From the NCBI RefSeq assembly GCF_018618475.1, contig NZ_JACSMD010000001.1, positions 372,001-436,000 of the forward strand: a stretch of DNA of 64,000 nucleotides, read 5' to 3'. Below are positions 53,206 to 61,410 of this stretch, piece after piece. Each line of letters begins with the position of its first letter. The stretch's first letter is position 1. The stretch is from Exiguobacterium sp. s122 (GTDB lineage: Bacteria > Bacillota > Bacilli > Exiguobacteriales > Exiguobacteriaceae). The notes under the pieces are model-generated. The model did not search any database. It saw only the letters and a list, made by a program, of their open reading frames with translations, and was not told the origin of the DNA. The translations under genes were made by a program, and so were the position numbers.

Positions 53206-53431
53206 TCTCTTGCTGGTTACGATCTTTTCGCCATTTCCATATAACGAGACCAATCACAAGGAAGAGTGGTGCGGCTACCCATGGACGGGCTTCTAAAATG
53301 GAGACAATTTCAAAAATGGAGAGCCAACCGCTCACCATAATTAAGATGAGAAGAAAGGTTTTCAGTCCCCCCCGGACCGGAAACCAATAGTAGATAAAGA
53401 GTGTAACTAAAAAGAAAGCAAGTAAGCCCAT
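53195..53431 (-). CDS. Small membrane protein of unknown function
   Basis: A 78-residue protein with two or three membrane segments (MGLLAFFLVTLFIYYWF, FLLILIMVSGWLSIFEIV, APLFLVIGLVIW) and a charged C-terminus (KWRKDRNQQEKSV). ATG 53431 with AAAGGA is preferred to the ATG at 53455, which lies only eight bases after a TATAAT (53464-53469, minus strand). I do not recognise the family. It is a single gene with its own terminator. Confidence 0.6.
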   Translation of the reverse strand: MGLLAFFLVTLFIYYWFPVRGGLKTFLLILIMVSGWLSIFEIVSILEARPWVAAPLFLVIGLVIWKWRKDRNQQEKSV

Positions 53432-53623
53432 GCGGTTAGTCCTTTCTAGCGTCATTTTGACCCATTATAGCATTTCCCCGCGTCAGCGCGCACTTTCGAG
53501 ACGGGCGACATCGAATCAAGTTTAAAAAATCAACCATCTGAGAACATTCAAACGCGTTATCACCTTCCCTTCATGGCCACTTTTCGCTACTGTTGAAGGG
53601 AGTATACCGAAGGAGGAACTAGC

Positions 53624-54865
53624 GTGAAATTTGGAATTATTGGTTTAGGCTACGTCGGTTTGGCCACATTATGCGGACTCGCAAAAGCGGGGCATGAGGT
53701 CATCGGCGTCGAGAAACATATACCAAAACTTGAGCAATTAAAAGGCGGCACGATCCCGTTCCACGAACCGGGCATGGCCGAGGTGCTCTCCGAATATCAA
53801 GACGCAATCACATGGACGGACGACATTGAGCTTACTTCAGTCGCTGACTACGTCATTCTTGCAGTCGGCACGCCGAGCCGTGAAGATGGCAGTTGCGATT
53901 TGTCCTACATCGAGTCGGCGCTCGCCGCATTCAAGACAGCGCAAAAAATCATCATCCGGAGTACAGTGCCCCCAGGGACGACGAACGTCTTGAAGATGAT
54001 GTATCCAGCGCACACGTTCGCCATTGTCCCGGAATTTTTGCAGGAAGGGCGCGCCTTGGCGGATGTGTTAAAGCCGCATCGCGTTGTCATTGGAAGCGAC
54101 AATCTTGAAATGTGCGAAGAGCTTGCGGGCATTTATGGACGACTCGGCGTCCCAATCGTTTGTACGTCACCGATTAACGCCGAGTTTATCAAGTACGCCT
54201 CAAACGCATTCCTCGCCACAAAAATTAGTTTTATTAACGATTTGTCTCGTCTTGCCGATCAGGCTGGGGCAGACATTACGACAATCGCTGACGGTATGGG
54301 ACTCGACCCACGAATCGGACGTTCGTTTTTAAACGCTGGGCTTGGGTATGGCGGCTCGTGTTTCCCGAAAGACATGGCGGCATTGTTACATGTCGCTCAA
54401 GAAAACCAGCTTGATTTGCCAGTTATTCGAGCAGCTACGGAAACAAATGCCTCCCAACTCCGCTACTTGTTATCGAAGCTCGACGTGACCCGCGGCATGC
54501 GCGTCGCGTTCCTCGGGCTCGCCTTTAAGCCAGGGACAGACGATATGCGTGATGCCCCATCTGTTGCGCTAGCGCAGCAGTTACTGTTACAAGAAGTCGA
54601 AGTCATCGGCTATGATCCGCTCGCGACGTGGGATTATCGCCAAGCCGACACGGTGGAAGAAGCGCTCGAAGGGGCTGACTATGCAATTCTTGTTACCGAA
54701 TGGGAAGAACTCGTCAACTTAAAACCGGAAGCGTTCGCCGGGATGCGCCAGCAACGCTTCATCGATGCTCGAAACGCTTGGAAGTTTGCCCGCGATCCTC
54801 GCGATGTCCAATACGAAGGGATCGGTCGGATGCAACCGAACGTGAAACCATCGACTTCTAAATAA
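53624..54865 (+). CDS. ugd: UDP-glucose 6-dehydrogenase
   Basis: Oxidises UDP-glucose to UDP-glucuronic acid with two NAD. A 413-residue protein: GLGYVGLATLCGLAKAG (NAD loop), RSTVPPGTT, PEFLQEGRA and the catalytic Cys C246 in GLGYGGSCFPKD. A GTG start follows AAGGAGG. It is a single gene with a strong terminator. UDP-glucuronate could enter the exopolysaccharide made by the upstream cluster or a teichuronic-type polymer. UDP-ManNAc dehydrogenase is a less likely alternative. Confidence 0.92.
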   Translation: MKFGIIGLGYVGLATLCGLAKAGHEVIGVEKHIPKLEQLKGGTIPFHEPGMAEVLSEYQDAITWTDDIELTSVADYVILAVGTPSREDGSCDLSYIESALAAFKTAQKIIIRSTVPPGTTNVLKMMYPAHTFAIVPEFLQEGRALADVLKPHRVVIGSDNLEMCEELAGIYGRLGVPIVCTSPINAEFIKYASNAFLATKISFINDLSRLADQAGADITTIADGMGLDPRIGRSFLNAGLGYGGSCFPKDMAALLHVAQENQLDLPVIRAATETNASQLRYLLSKLDVTRGMRVAFLGLAFKPGTDDMRDAPSVALAQQLLLQEVEVIGYDPLATWDYRQADTVEEALEGADYAILVTEWEELVNLKPEAFAGMRQQRFIDARNAWKFARDPRDVQYEGIGRMQPNVKPSTSK

Positions 54866-54900
54866 AACGAGACGAGGCCTAAGGTCTCGTCTCGTTTTAT
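54864..54900. terminator. Bidirectional terminator between ugd and the DinB gene
   Basis: A perfect 13-bp stem (AAAACGAGACGAG with CTCGTCTCGTTTT) over a nine-base loop lies between two converging stops. Confidence 0.93.
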
Positions 54901-54901
54901 A

Positions 54902-55369
54902 TTAAGATTGTTCTTTTGTCGGTCCCATGACAGCGGGTACCGGTAATCCAGCCTGACGGAGAAGTACGGTCATTTGTCCACGATGGTGTGTCTGATGATT
55001 CATCATCATCCGTAGAACAGCCCCGCGTGGCATGGCCGTCCCGTGCACATCAACTTCCTCAAGAAGATACGCGTCGCTAAATTGTTCAGCCGCTTCTGCC
55101 AACTCGCGCGCATACCGTTCATATTGATTGGCAATCGAAAGCGCATCGGTCGGTTGAGCGAGTGATTTCAAGGGCGATAGCCGAAAGCCGAGCAAGTTCG
55201 TGAAGTAACCAAGCGCCGTCGTCACATGCCAGCCAATCCAGCCAAGCGAGTTGTGGCCCGGGACGATTGCATGCATGAGCGTCTCGTCGGTGACGGCGCG
55301 GAGCACGTCGAGCGTGCCGGCCGATGATTTCGTCCAATCGGTGATCAAGTCTTGTTTCGTACGATACAT
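54902..55369 (-). CDS. DinB-family protein
   Basis: A 155-residue four-helix-bundle protein of the DinB/YfiT group. Metal-binding His are seen in GWIGWHVTTALGYF and in MMNHQTHHRGQMTVLLRQAG. Members include metal-dependent thiol transferases such as bacillithiol S-transferases; the exact activity is unknown here. AGGAGG precedes the ATG. Single gene. Confidence 0.85.
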   Translation of the reverse strand: MYRTKQDLITDWTKSSAGTLDVLRAVTDETLMHAIVPGHNSLGWIGWHVTTALGYFTNLLGFRLSPLKSLAQPTDALSIANQYERYARELAEAAEQFSDAYLLEEVDVHGTAMPRGAVLRMMMNHQTHHRGQMTVLLRQAGLPVPAVMGPTKEQS

Positions 55370-55494
55370 CCAATTCCTCCTTGTCCTATTCTACCGTCAG
55401 TATACGGGACAATTGTGCCTCTATGTGAATTTGACGATTGTTGGAACCTCCCACCCGTTTTCACGTAGAATAAAGAGACAGGAGGTCTCAATCT

Positions 55495-56223
55495 ATGTGG
55501 ATATTCGTCATCATGGCACTACTCATGTTCTTCCTCGGCTTTGCCGTCCATCGGCTCGGCTGGCATTTCCTCATCTCCGGCTACAACACGATGAAACGAG
55601 CGGACAAAGAACGGGTCGACATCAAGTCGGTCGCCCGGCTCATCGGCATCATGGCGTACGGCATCGGTGTCATCTTTCTCTTGATTGCCGCCATCGAGGC
55701 GCTTCGATTAAACATTCCGCTCGAACCGTTCTTCATCGGACTGCTGTTGTTCGTCGTCTTGACGCTTTGGCGTGCCCAAAAGTATGATGGCAACATCTTC
55801 GACGACTCTGGAAAGCTTCGGCCAGGCGGGAAGAAACGGCTCATCCCGCTCGCAATCGTCAGCGTGCTGTTGCTCACGGTCATCCCGGGTCTCTTCCTTT
55901 GGTTCTCACAGTCGACCGAGGTGACGCTCACCGAATCGGCACTCGTCATCGAGGGCGCCTACGGACAGACGGTGCCGTATGCCGACATCACGGCCGTCAC
56001 GTTGACGTCACTGCCGGGCCTCGAACGCAGGCAGAACGGGGCAGCGACGACGACGCGTTACACTGGCAACTTTCGAACCATCTATAAAGAAGACGTTCTC
56101 CTCTTTATCGATCGAGGCGTCGGTTCAGTCGTCCGCATCGACTGGAGCGGGAAACCGATCTATATGAACCTCGAGACGGAAGAGGCGACACGAACGTTGT
56201 ATGAAGAGGTGGTGAATCGATGA
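55495..56223 (+). CDS. DUF3784-like membrane protein
   Basis: A 242-residue membrane protein. The N-terminal part has the DUF3784 pattern (two membrane segments with LGWHFLISGYNTMKRADKERVD between), with a third and fourth segment at about 78-96 and 113-133. The C-terminal 100 residues form a soluble, beta-rich domain (VTLTESALVIEGAYGQTVPY, ITAVTLTSLPGLERR) of PH-like look. Function unknown. AGGAGGT precedes the ATG. The stop overlaps the next gene (ATGA). Confidence 0.75.
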   Translation: MWIFVIMALLMFFLGFAVHRLGWHFLISGYNTMKRADKERVDIKSVARLIGIMAYGIGVIFLLIAAIEALRLNIPLEPFFIGLLLFVVLTLWRAQKYDGNIFDDSGKLRPGGKKRLIPLAIVSVLLLTVIPGLFLWFSQSTEVTLTESALVIEGAYGQTVPYADITAVTLTSLPGLERRQNGAATTTRYTGNFRTIYKEDVLLFIDRGVGSVVRIDWSGKPIYMNLETEEATRTLYEEVVNR

Positions 56224-56480
56224 ATCCTTGGTATACACGCAACATGCCGTTCTTTTTTCTGACGTTCTTCTTCCCGCCGTTCGCCCTCCTCTTGCTCGTC
56301 TGGCGCTGGGACAAGTTCACGACGGATCGGGGGATCAAGCTGTTTTTCACGGTCGGGATGACCGTGTTCATCGTGTTCGGGTTGTTGCCGCGTGGGTCGC
56401 TCCCGATCGTCTTGCCGATCATTTTCGGCTTGATCGCGTTGAAGCTACTCCTAAATCTAGTCAAACGAAAAACCGGCTGA
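56220..56480 (+). CDS. Small membrane protein of unknown function
   Basis: An 86-residue protein with three hydrophobic segments (FFFLTFFFPPFALLLLVWRW, IKLFFTVGMTVFIVFGLL, LPIVLPIIFGLIALKLLLNL). Its ATG overlaps the stop of the DUF3784-like gene, so the two are coupled. I do not recognise the family. A double hairpin follows. Confidence 0.65.
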   Translation: MNPWYTRNMPFFFLTFFFPPFALLLLVWRWDKFTTDRGIKLFFTVGMTVFIVFGLLPRGSLPIVLPIIFGLIALKLLLNLVKRKTG

Positions 56481-56533
56481 CGCGTGGTCAGCCGGTATGC
56501 GAACAGGTCACTCAGACGAGTGGCCTGTTTTTT
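56472..56533 (+). terminator. Two tandem hairpins ending the DUF3784 operon
   Basis: The first hairpin (ACCGGCTGAC/GTCAGCCGGT, 56472-56496) has no T run. The second (AACAGGTCACTC/GAGTGGCCTGTT, 56502-56529, one mismatch) ends in TTTTTT and is the terminator. The stop codon of the facing EAL gene (56508) lies inside the second stem. Confidence 0.8.
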
Positions 56534-59210
56534 GTTGGACCCACGCCTCGAACGCATCTGCCTGGAGTGCCGGGGCATAGTAATAGCCTTGTCCGAGTTC
56601 GACCCCTTCGGCAAGAATGCGATTCAAGTCCTCCTCGGTCTCAATGCCTTCAGCGAGCGAGGTGAGTTTTTGTTCGCTTGCGAACCGGGAGACGGCGCGG
56701 AGGAACGATGTGCTGTCTTTCGCCTTGCCGCTTACGTACATGCGGTCGATTTTCACTTCTTGAATCGGCAAGTGCCAAATCGCTTCGAAAGAGGCGTACC
56801 CCGTACCGAAGTCGTCAATCGACAAGCAGAAACCGAGGTCGGCGATATCTTCGAGCCGGTCGAGTTCGCCCGTGTGCGACATGATGTCGGCCGACTCGGT
56901 CAACTCGATCTTCAATCGTTCCGGCAACCACGGATACGTCTCAATCTTCTCGTGTAGTTTTGTGACGATGGACGGGTCGACCGAGTGGGCGGACAAATTG
57001 TATGACAACGAGATATGAGAGAACGGCGTGTCGCGCCACATGACAAGTTGATTGATCACCTGGTCGAGAATCGAGTGAGACAACCAAAGGATTTGATCAG
57101 ATCGTTCGGCGATGCGGATGAACTCGTTCGGTGGAATCTGTCCAAGCTCGGCATGTTGCCACCGGGCGAGCGCTTCAGCACCGACGACTCGACCCGTTTT
57201 CAACTCGACTTGCGGCTGATAGGCGACGGTAATTTGGCCTTTCGAAATCGCGTCCGGTAGCGCCTGTTCAATCAAGCCAGCCCACTGAAGCTGGGCGAGG
57301 ATACTTGCGTCGTACCAGACGAACGGCGTCCGCGTCTCTTTGGCGTGTTGGAGCGCTTTCGTCGCTTCAAATAGACAGTCCGTGAAATTCGGCGTCGTGT
57401 GTGTCGCCCCGATTTGCACATGAACAGTCTGACGCTTTCCATTGATGAAGAGTTCTGTAGGGAATAGCTCCATCAATTCATGTTCGTCTTCCGCAGTGAA
57501 GCCTTGGACGTACAACATGAGCGTGTCATCCCGATAACGTCCGAACAAGTTCTGGGCATACTTCTCAAGCCGCTCTTCGACATGGCGGGCGAACTCAGTC
57601 ATGAGTAAATCTGCATACGTCGCATCATACCAATCGACCAGGTGATGGAAATCGTTCAGTTTGATGACGACGAAGGCGCCATTGATGTCTTGTTTCGCCC
57701 AAGCCTGCACGAAGCCGTATTCATTATAGAGGTCCGTCGCCATATCGAACCGGACGAGCCGGTCGACTTTTCGTTCCCGTTCGACACGCTCCGTCTCATC
57801 TTCAAGGATGAGATAATAGGTTAGTGCCTCCCCACGTTTGAGCGGGATAATCTTCATATTTAGAAATCGGACGTGTTCGCCTTTCAAATGCAAAATGAAC
57901 TGAGCGCTCGTTCCGTGTTCTGTCACCCCTTCGAACGCCTCGCGGAATAAGCGTCGGCCTGTGTCGGTAAAGAGTTGATTGATTTCATATAAGTTCCGAT
58001 TCCCGAAAAATTGACGGAATACATCGTTTCGTTCAAGGAAGTTATACCCGTCATCGACGAGAGCGATGGCGAGTCCGGTCTCGGAAAAGAGCGAGGACCA
58101 GCGCTCGTGATAACGGAGTAATTCGTTCGACTTCGTCTCAAGCGTATGGACGGTCGAATGCACACTGACGGCAATCTCGCGAAGTTCATCCTCAATCCCT
58201 CGGAAGTCATGGCTCACAGGGAAGGTCCCCTCGATTGGTTCCATGCTCGGATCGATGGCGAGCGCTCGAGCCTTCAAGTGGGCGAGATCGTGTGCATAAG
58301 CATTCCGCGTAATCCACAAGGCAGCGAGAAGGCTAGCTGACAGAAGAACGGTCAAGGCGAAAGCGACAACAGCCAGTGTTCCATACCGACTTCTTTCGGA
58401 AGCTAACGTCGTTTCGGTTGAAGTCCGAATTGAACGCAAGACCTCGTACGTATCTTCATAAAAATTGGTGCCGTTGACGTAGCGAGCCTCGAGTGTGGAT
58501 TCTGTCACAGCGAGGCGACCGAGCGTGAGCGCACTCTCGATTAAATCGGAGACGGCTTGCGTTTGTAATGACGGTTCGGAGGCGACGATGTCTTCAATCA
58601 ACCTGGCCTCGTTTGAGAGTGGGGCAATCTCTGTTTCGAGCGTTCCTGGATTCGGTGTCACGGCAAATAAGGTTGAAATGTTTTGAACGAACGTCATCTG
58701 CATACGCATGACAGCATCGGCGAGTTCATAGGCAGCGTTCTCTTGTGCGGTACGTTCAAGTCCTTGATAGAGCCAGCGTCGGTCGATCGATTCGATGACG
58801 TCGAACGGGACGGCGTCAAACCTGCCCTCATCTAACGTCTCTTCGAGGCGTTCCGAAAAAGCGAGTAACGCCTCACGCTCCCGTTCATTGACGCCAGTTT
58901 TGAAATCGTCTTGTAGTTGCTGGTTATATTGGAGCGCTCGTTCTCGATATGGTTCCGAGAAAAGGGCTGTAGGTTGATTTGAGTTCACCTCATACAATCG
59001 TGCTGCCTGATGCAAGACGAGATATGACTCGACACCAGCGAGGTCGTCCGCGTGATTCAAGTTTGTCACTGTCTGATCAACGACGCTGTGCTTTTCTTTC
59101 CAATAATAACTTAAACCGAGACCGAATAAGAGCACCCCGATGAGACAGACGACAGCAAGTCCCATCGTGTAAATTCGATACGGAATTTTAGCAAAACGGT
59201 GTTGATCCAT
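56508..59210 (-). CDS. Membrane GGDEF-EAL protein, probable c-di-GMP phosphodiesterase
   Basis: A 900-residue sensor protein. Membrane segments at about 14-34 and 279-300 flank an extracytoplasmic helical sensor region. A HAMP-like linker and a PAS-like domain (about 375-490) follow, then GGDEF (about 495-640) and EAL (about 655-890). The GGDEF active site reads RYRDD (in GRYRDDTLML), so cyclase activity should be lost. The EAL site is intact: AEALARW, NLSAHS, ELTES, DDFGTGYAS, KIDR, AEGIET. It should hydrolyse c-di-GMP, perhaps with the dead GGDEF as a GTP or c-di-GMP regulatory site. AAGGAGGTG precedes the ATG. Confidence 0.9.
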   Translation of the reverse strand: MDQHRFAKIPYRIYTMGLAVVCLIGVLLFGLGLSYYWKEKHSVVDQTVTNLNHADDLAGVESYLVLHQAARLYEVNSNQPTALFSEPYRERALQYNQQLQDDFKTGVNEREREALLAFSERLEETLDEGRFDAVPFDVIESIDRRWLYQGLERTAQENAAYELADAVMRMQMTFVQNISTLFAVTPNPGTLETEIAPLSNEARLIEDIVASEPSLQTQAVSDLIESALTLGRLAVTESTLEARYVNGTNFYEDTYEVLRSIRTSTETTLASERSRYGTLAVVAFALTVLLSASLLAALWITRNAYAHDLAHLKARALAIDPSMEPIEGTFPVSHDFRGIEDELREIAVSVHSTVHTLETKSNELLRYHERWSSLFSETGLAIALVDDGYNFLERNDVFRQFFGNRNLYEINQLFTDTGRRLFREAFEGVTEHGTSAQFILHLKGEHVRFLNMKIIPLKRGEALTYYLILEDETERVERERKVDRLVRFDMATDLYNEYGFVQAWAKQDINGAFVVIKLNDFHHLVDWYDATYADLLMTEFARHVEERLEKYAQNLFGRYRDDTLMLYVQGFTAEDEHELMELFPTELFINGKRQTVHVQIGATHTTPNFTDCLFEATKALQHAKETRTPFVWYDASILAQLQWAGLIEQALPDAISKGQITVAYQPQVELKTGRVVGAEALARWQHAELGQIPPNEFIRIAERSDQILWLSHSILDQVINQLVMWRDTPFSHISLSYNLSAHSVDPSIVTKLHEKIETYPWLPERLKIELTESADIMSHTGELDRLEDIADLGFCLSIDDFGTGYASFEAIWHLPIQEVKIDRMYVSGKAKDSTSFLRAVSRFASEQKLTSLAEGIETEEDLNRILAEGVELGQGYYYAPALQADAFEAWVQQKTGHSSE

Positions 59211-59284
59211 CTGACACCTCCTTTTTTTCTTCTTATTTTATAGTGCATTTCGCATCTCTGATATGAAATCCTGCTAAAACAAAA

Positions 59285-59310
59285 GAAAACCCGACTATGG
59301 TCGGGTTTTC
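59285..59310. terminator. Terminator of the NlpC/P60 hydrolase gene
   Basis: A perfect 11-bp stem (GAAAACCCGAC with GTCGGGTTTTC) over a four-base loop. On the minus strand it is just past the stop at 59326 and is followed by a T-rich stretch. Confidence 0.9.
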
Positions 59311-59325
59311 TAAGTGAGTCGAAAG

Positions 59326-61134
59326 TCATGGACGTTTATAGCCGAGAAGGCGCGATTGCCAATACGGCTCTTTGCTGATTTGGTTGTAACCAAGACCAGA
59401 CGTACCGGCATGGATAAACGTATCTGCATTGATCATGATTCCCATGTGCGATGGACCGGCCGTGTACGTGTTCTCGAAGAAGACGAGGTCACCCGCTTGT
59501 GGCGTGAACGATTTCGGTAATTGTGGTCCGAAATAGGCGGCGCCCCAATAGTTGGCGACGTTCGTTCGTGGGATGTTGACGCCTGCTTGGTTGAACGCAT
59601 AGAAGATGAGGCCCGAACAGTCGAACCCGCCATTGACTGGGCTAGAGGATGCCCAAACGTATGGAGTGCCGACGAAGCGCTGGGCGACGGCGATCGTGGC
59701 GAGACGAGTCGCTTGAGCAGATTGTCCACTCACTTGTGTCACATGCGCTTTTGCGATAAAGCCTTCGGCCACACGATAATGAGTTGCCGTTTCGCCGGTG
59801 ATATTCAACAAACCACCACGTAACGTCGAACCGACGATCGCGCTCGTATCACTGGCTTGCGCGCGGATGGCGACCGGGCTCGCCGTGAAGAACGTGTGCG
59901 CGTCATAAGAACCTGAGACCCACGTCGGATTCGTCGCGGTCCCTTTCGGCACTTGTTTGACAAAAGAAGCCGAGACGAAGCCGGTCGTGTTGCCGATGTA
60001 AATTTGATGCCAACCGTTTGATGTCTGGACAACACGAAGTGTTTGACCAGCGGTGACGCTACCGATGATGGCCGAACTCGTTGTCGCCGAGGCACGGACG
60101 TTTAAAGATGGTGTATTGACGACATAGTCGACGTTTGTATTACCAGCGCCGGCATCTCCGAGGTTTGGAGCGACAGGGGCACTTGGTGCGGTCGTCATTT
60201 GTTTCAAGAAGCCGGTGCTGACGTAGCCGGCTTTGCCGTTATACGTCACGTAAACCCATGAACCGCTTTGTTTCGTTGCCGTCACGGTCGTGCCGTTCGG
60301 AATCGTCGTGACAAGTGCGAAGCCGGTGCCTGCACCTTGGCGTACGTTCAAGTTCGCTGTCGTCACGTACGACGTATTGATGTTTTCTTCTTTAATTTGC
60401 GTCGGTTGAGACGGCGCCGGGGTTGCGGGTTGAGTTGGTGCTGGCGTTGACGCCGCTTTCGTTAAATATGTATTCGCAACGAAGCCCGTATGCGTACCAT
60501 ATTTGACATGCGACCAAGTACCTTCGACTTTCAAGACGGTGACGCTCTTTCCACTTGGAATGGTTGTCAAGATGCGCGCGCTCGTCGATTTTGAAGCGCG
60601 AAGGTTTAAGTTTGCTGTTGTTTTGGATGTGGTCGTAGCGTTCGGTGTGACAACCGGTGCAGTTGGAGCCGGTGTCGGAGTCGCTGGTGCTGGTGTTGCG
60701 CTTAAAAAGTCGCTATGCACCCAACCTGTGCGGCCAGAATACGTCACTTGTGTCCACACACCACTTGTCTTGAGCGGGGTAAGCGTTTGTCCGCGCGGAA
60801 TGGTGAGGAGGACGCTGTGCGTCGTCCCGGCTCCGCTCCGGAGGTTCAAGTTCGCCGTCGTCGTACGCGTTTTTGTCGCACTGTTGTTCGCAGGTGCGAG
60901 TGCCACGGCACCAGAGAGTCTCAGTGTCTGCCCGATGGCAATTCGGTCGGACGTCAAGTTGTTTACAGATTTCAAGGTCGCGAGCGGGATGTTGTGCTGT
61001 TGGCTGATCGACCAGAGCGTATCTCCGGCGCGGACGGTATGTGTGCTAGCGGCGGCAACGTCGTCGGCCTGAGCGAGGACGGTTACGGCGGCGATGGCGG
61101 CGAATGAGTACATGAGGCCGGACTTATGATCCAT
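59326..61134 (-). CDS. Secreted cell-wall hydrolase: LysM, SH3b repeats, NlpC/P60
   Basis: A 602-residue exported peptidoglycan endopeptidase. Signal peptide (about 1-29, ending VAAAS), one LysM (about 32-74; HTVRAGDTLWSISQQ), four clear SH3b domains (starts near 89, 172, 257, 337) joined by Pro/Thr/Ala linkers, a weaker fifth (about 410-465), and a C-terminal NlpC/P60 domain (about 475-600). The catalytic Cys is in GGFDCSGLIFYA, with His in PSHMGIMIN and DTFIHAGTS. It would cleave stem peptides during growth or separation. GAAGGAAGTG precedes the ATG. Confidence 0.93.
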   Translation of the reverse strand: MDHKSGLMYSFAAIAAVTVLAQADDVAAASTHTVRAGDTLWSISQQHNIPLATLKSVNNLTSDRIAIGQTLRLSGAVALAPANNSATKTRTTTANLNLRSGAGTTHSVLLTIPRGQTLTPLKTSGVWTQVTYSGRTGWVHSDFLSATPAPATPTPAPTAPVVTPNATTTSKTTANLNLRASKSTSARILTTIPSGKSVTVLKVEGTWSHVKYGTHTGFVANTYLTKAASTPAPTQPATPAPSQPTQIKEENINTSYVTTANLNVRQGAGTGFALVTTIPNGTTVTATKQSGSWVYVTYNGKAGYVSTGFLKQMTTAPSAPVAPNLGDAGAGNTNVDYVVNTPSLNVRASATTSSAIIGSVTAGQTLRVVQTSNGWHQIYIGNTTGFVSASFVKQVPKGTATNPTWVSGSYDAHTFFTASPVAIRAQASDTSAIVGSTLRGGLLNITGETATHYRVAEGFIAKAHVTQVSGQSAQATRLATIAVAQRFVGTPYVWASSSPVNGGFDCSGLIFYAFNQAGVNIPRTNVANYWGAAYFGPQLPKSFTPQAGDLVFFENTYTAGPSHMGIMINADTFIHAGTSGLGYNQISKEPYWQSRLLGYKRP

Positions 61135-61410
61135 GGAGTCACTTCCTTCTTCGATGGCGTAGGTTACGGTTCGATAAAATCAATACAGTTACATTGTAAG
61201 ATGTTTCGAAATCGGCAGGCAATGGGGGGAAGGGCTCAAACAGGTCAATTCTGTTGAAAAGAAGGTCAATAATTTTTGATAGGTAGAAATGGGATGAATT
61301 GGGTAAAAGGGGCGAATCAGAAATTGACTTTCTGTTGAATTTTGGAAACTTTTCTTATGTAGAATTCATGCTATCATAAATTAATGATGAAAAATGAGAG
61401 TAGGGGACTT
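61135..61410. promoter_or_regulatory. Divergent intergenic region between wall hydrolase and GAF-EAL gene
   Basis: 276 bases between divergent genes. TTACATTGTAA (61189-61199) is an 11-bp palindrome about 55 bases before the hydrolase gene and a possible operator. TGCTATCAT (61369-61377) is an extended -10 for the GAF-EAL gene, with transcription predicted to start near 61384. GGTCAAT occurs twice and ATTGACTTTCTGTTGAA once in the AT-rich middle; no function is assigned. Confidence 0.4.

Noticed and set aside
55251-55787. Plus-strand frame of 178 codons across the DinB-DUF3784 gap
   Set aside because: It runs through the DinB gene antisense and into the DUF3784-like gene out of frame; no motif.
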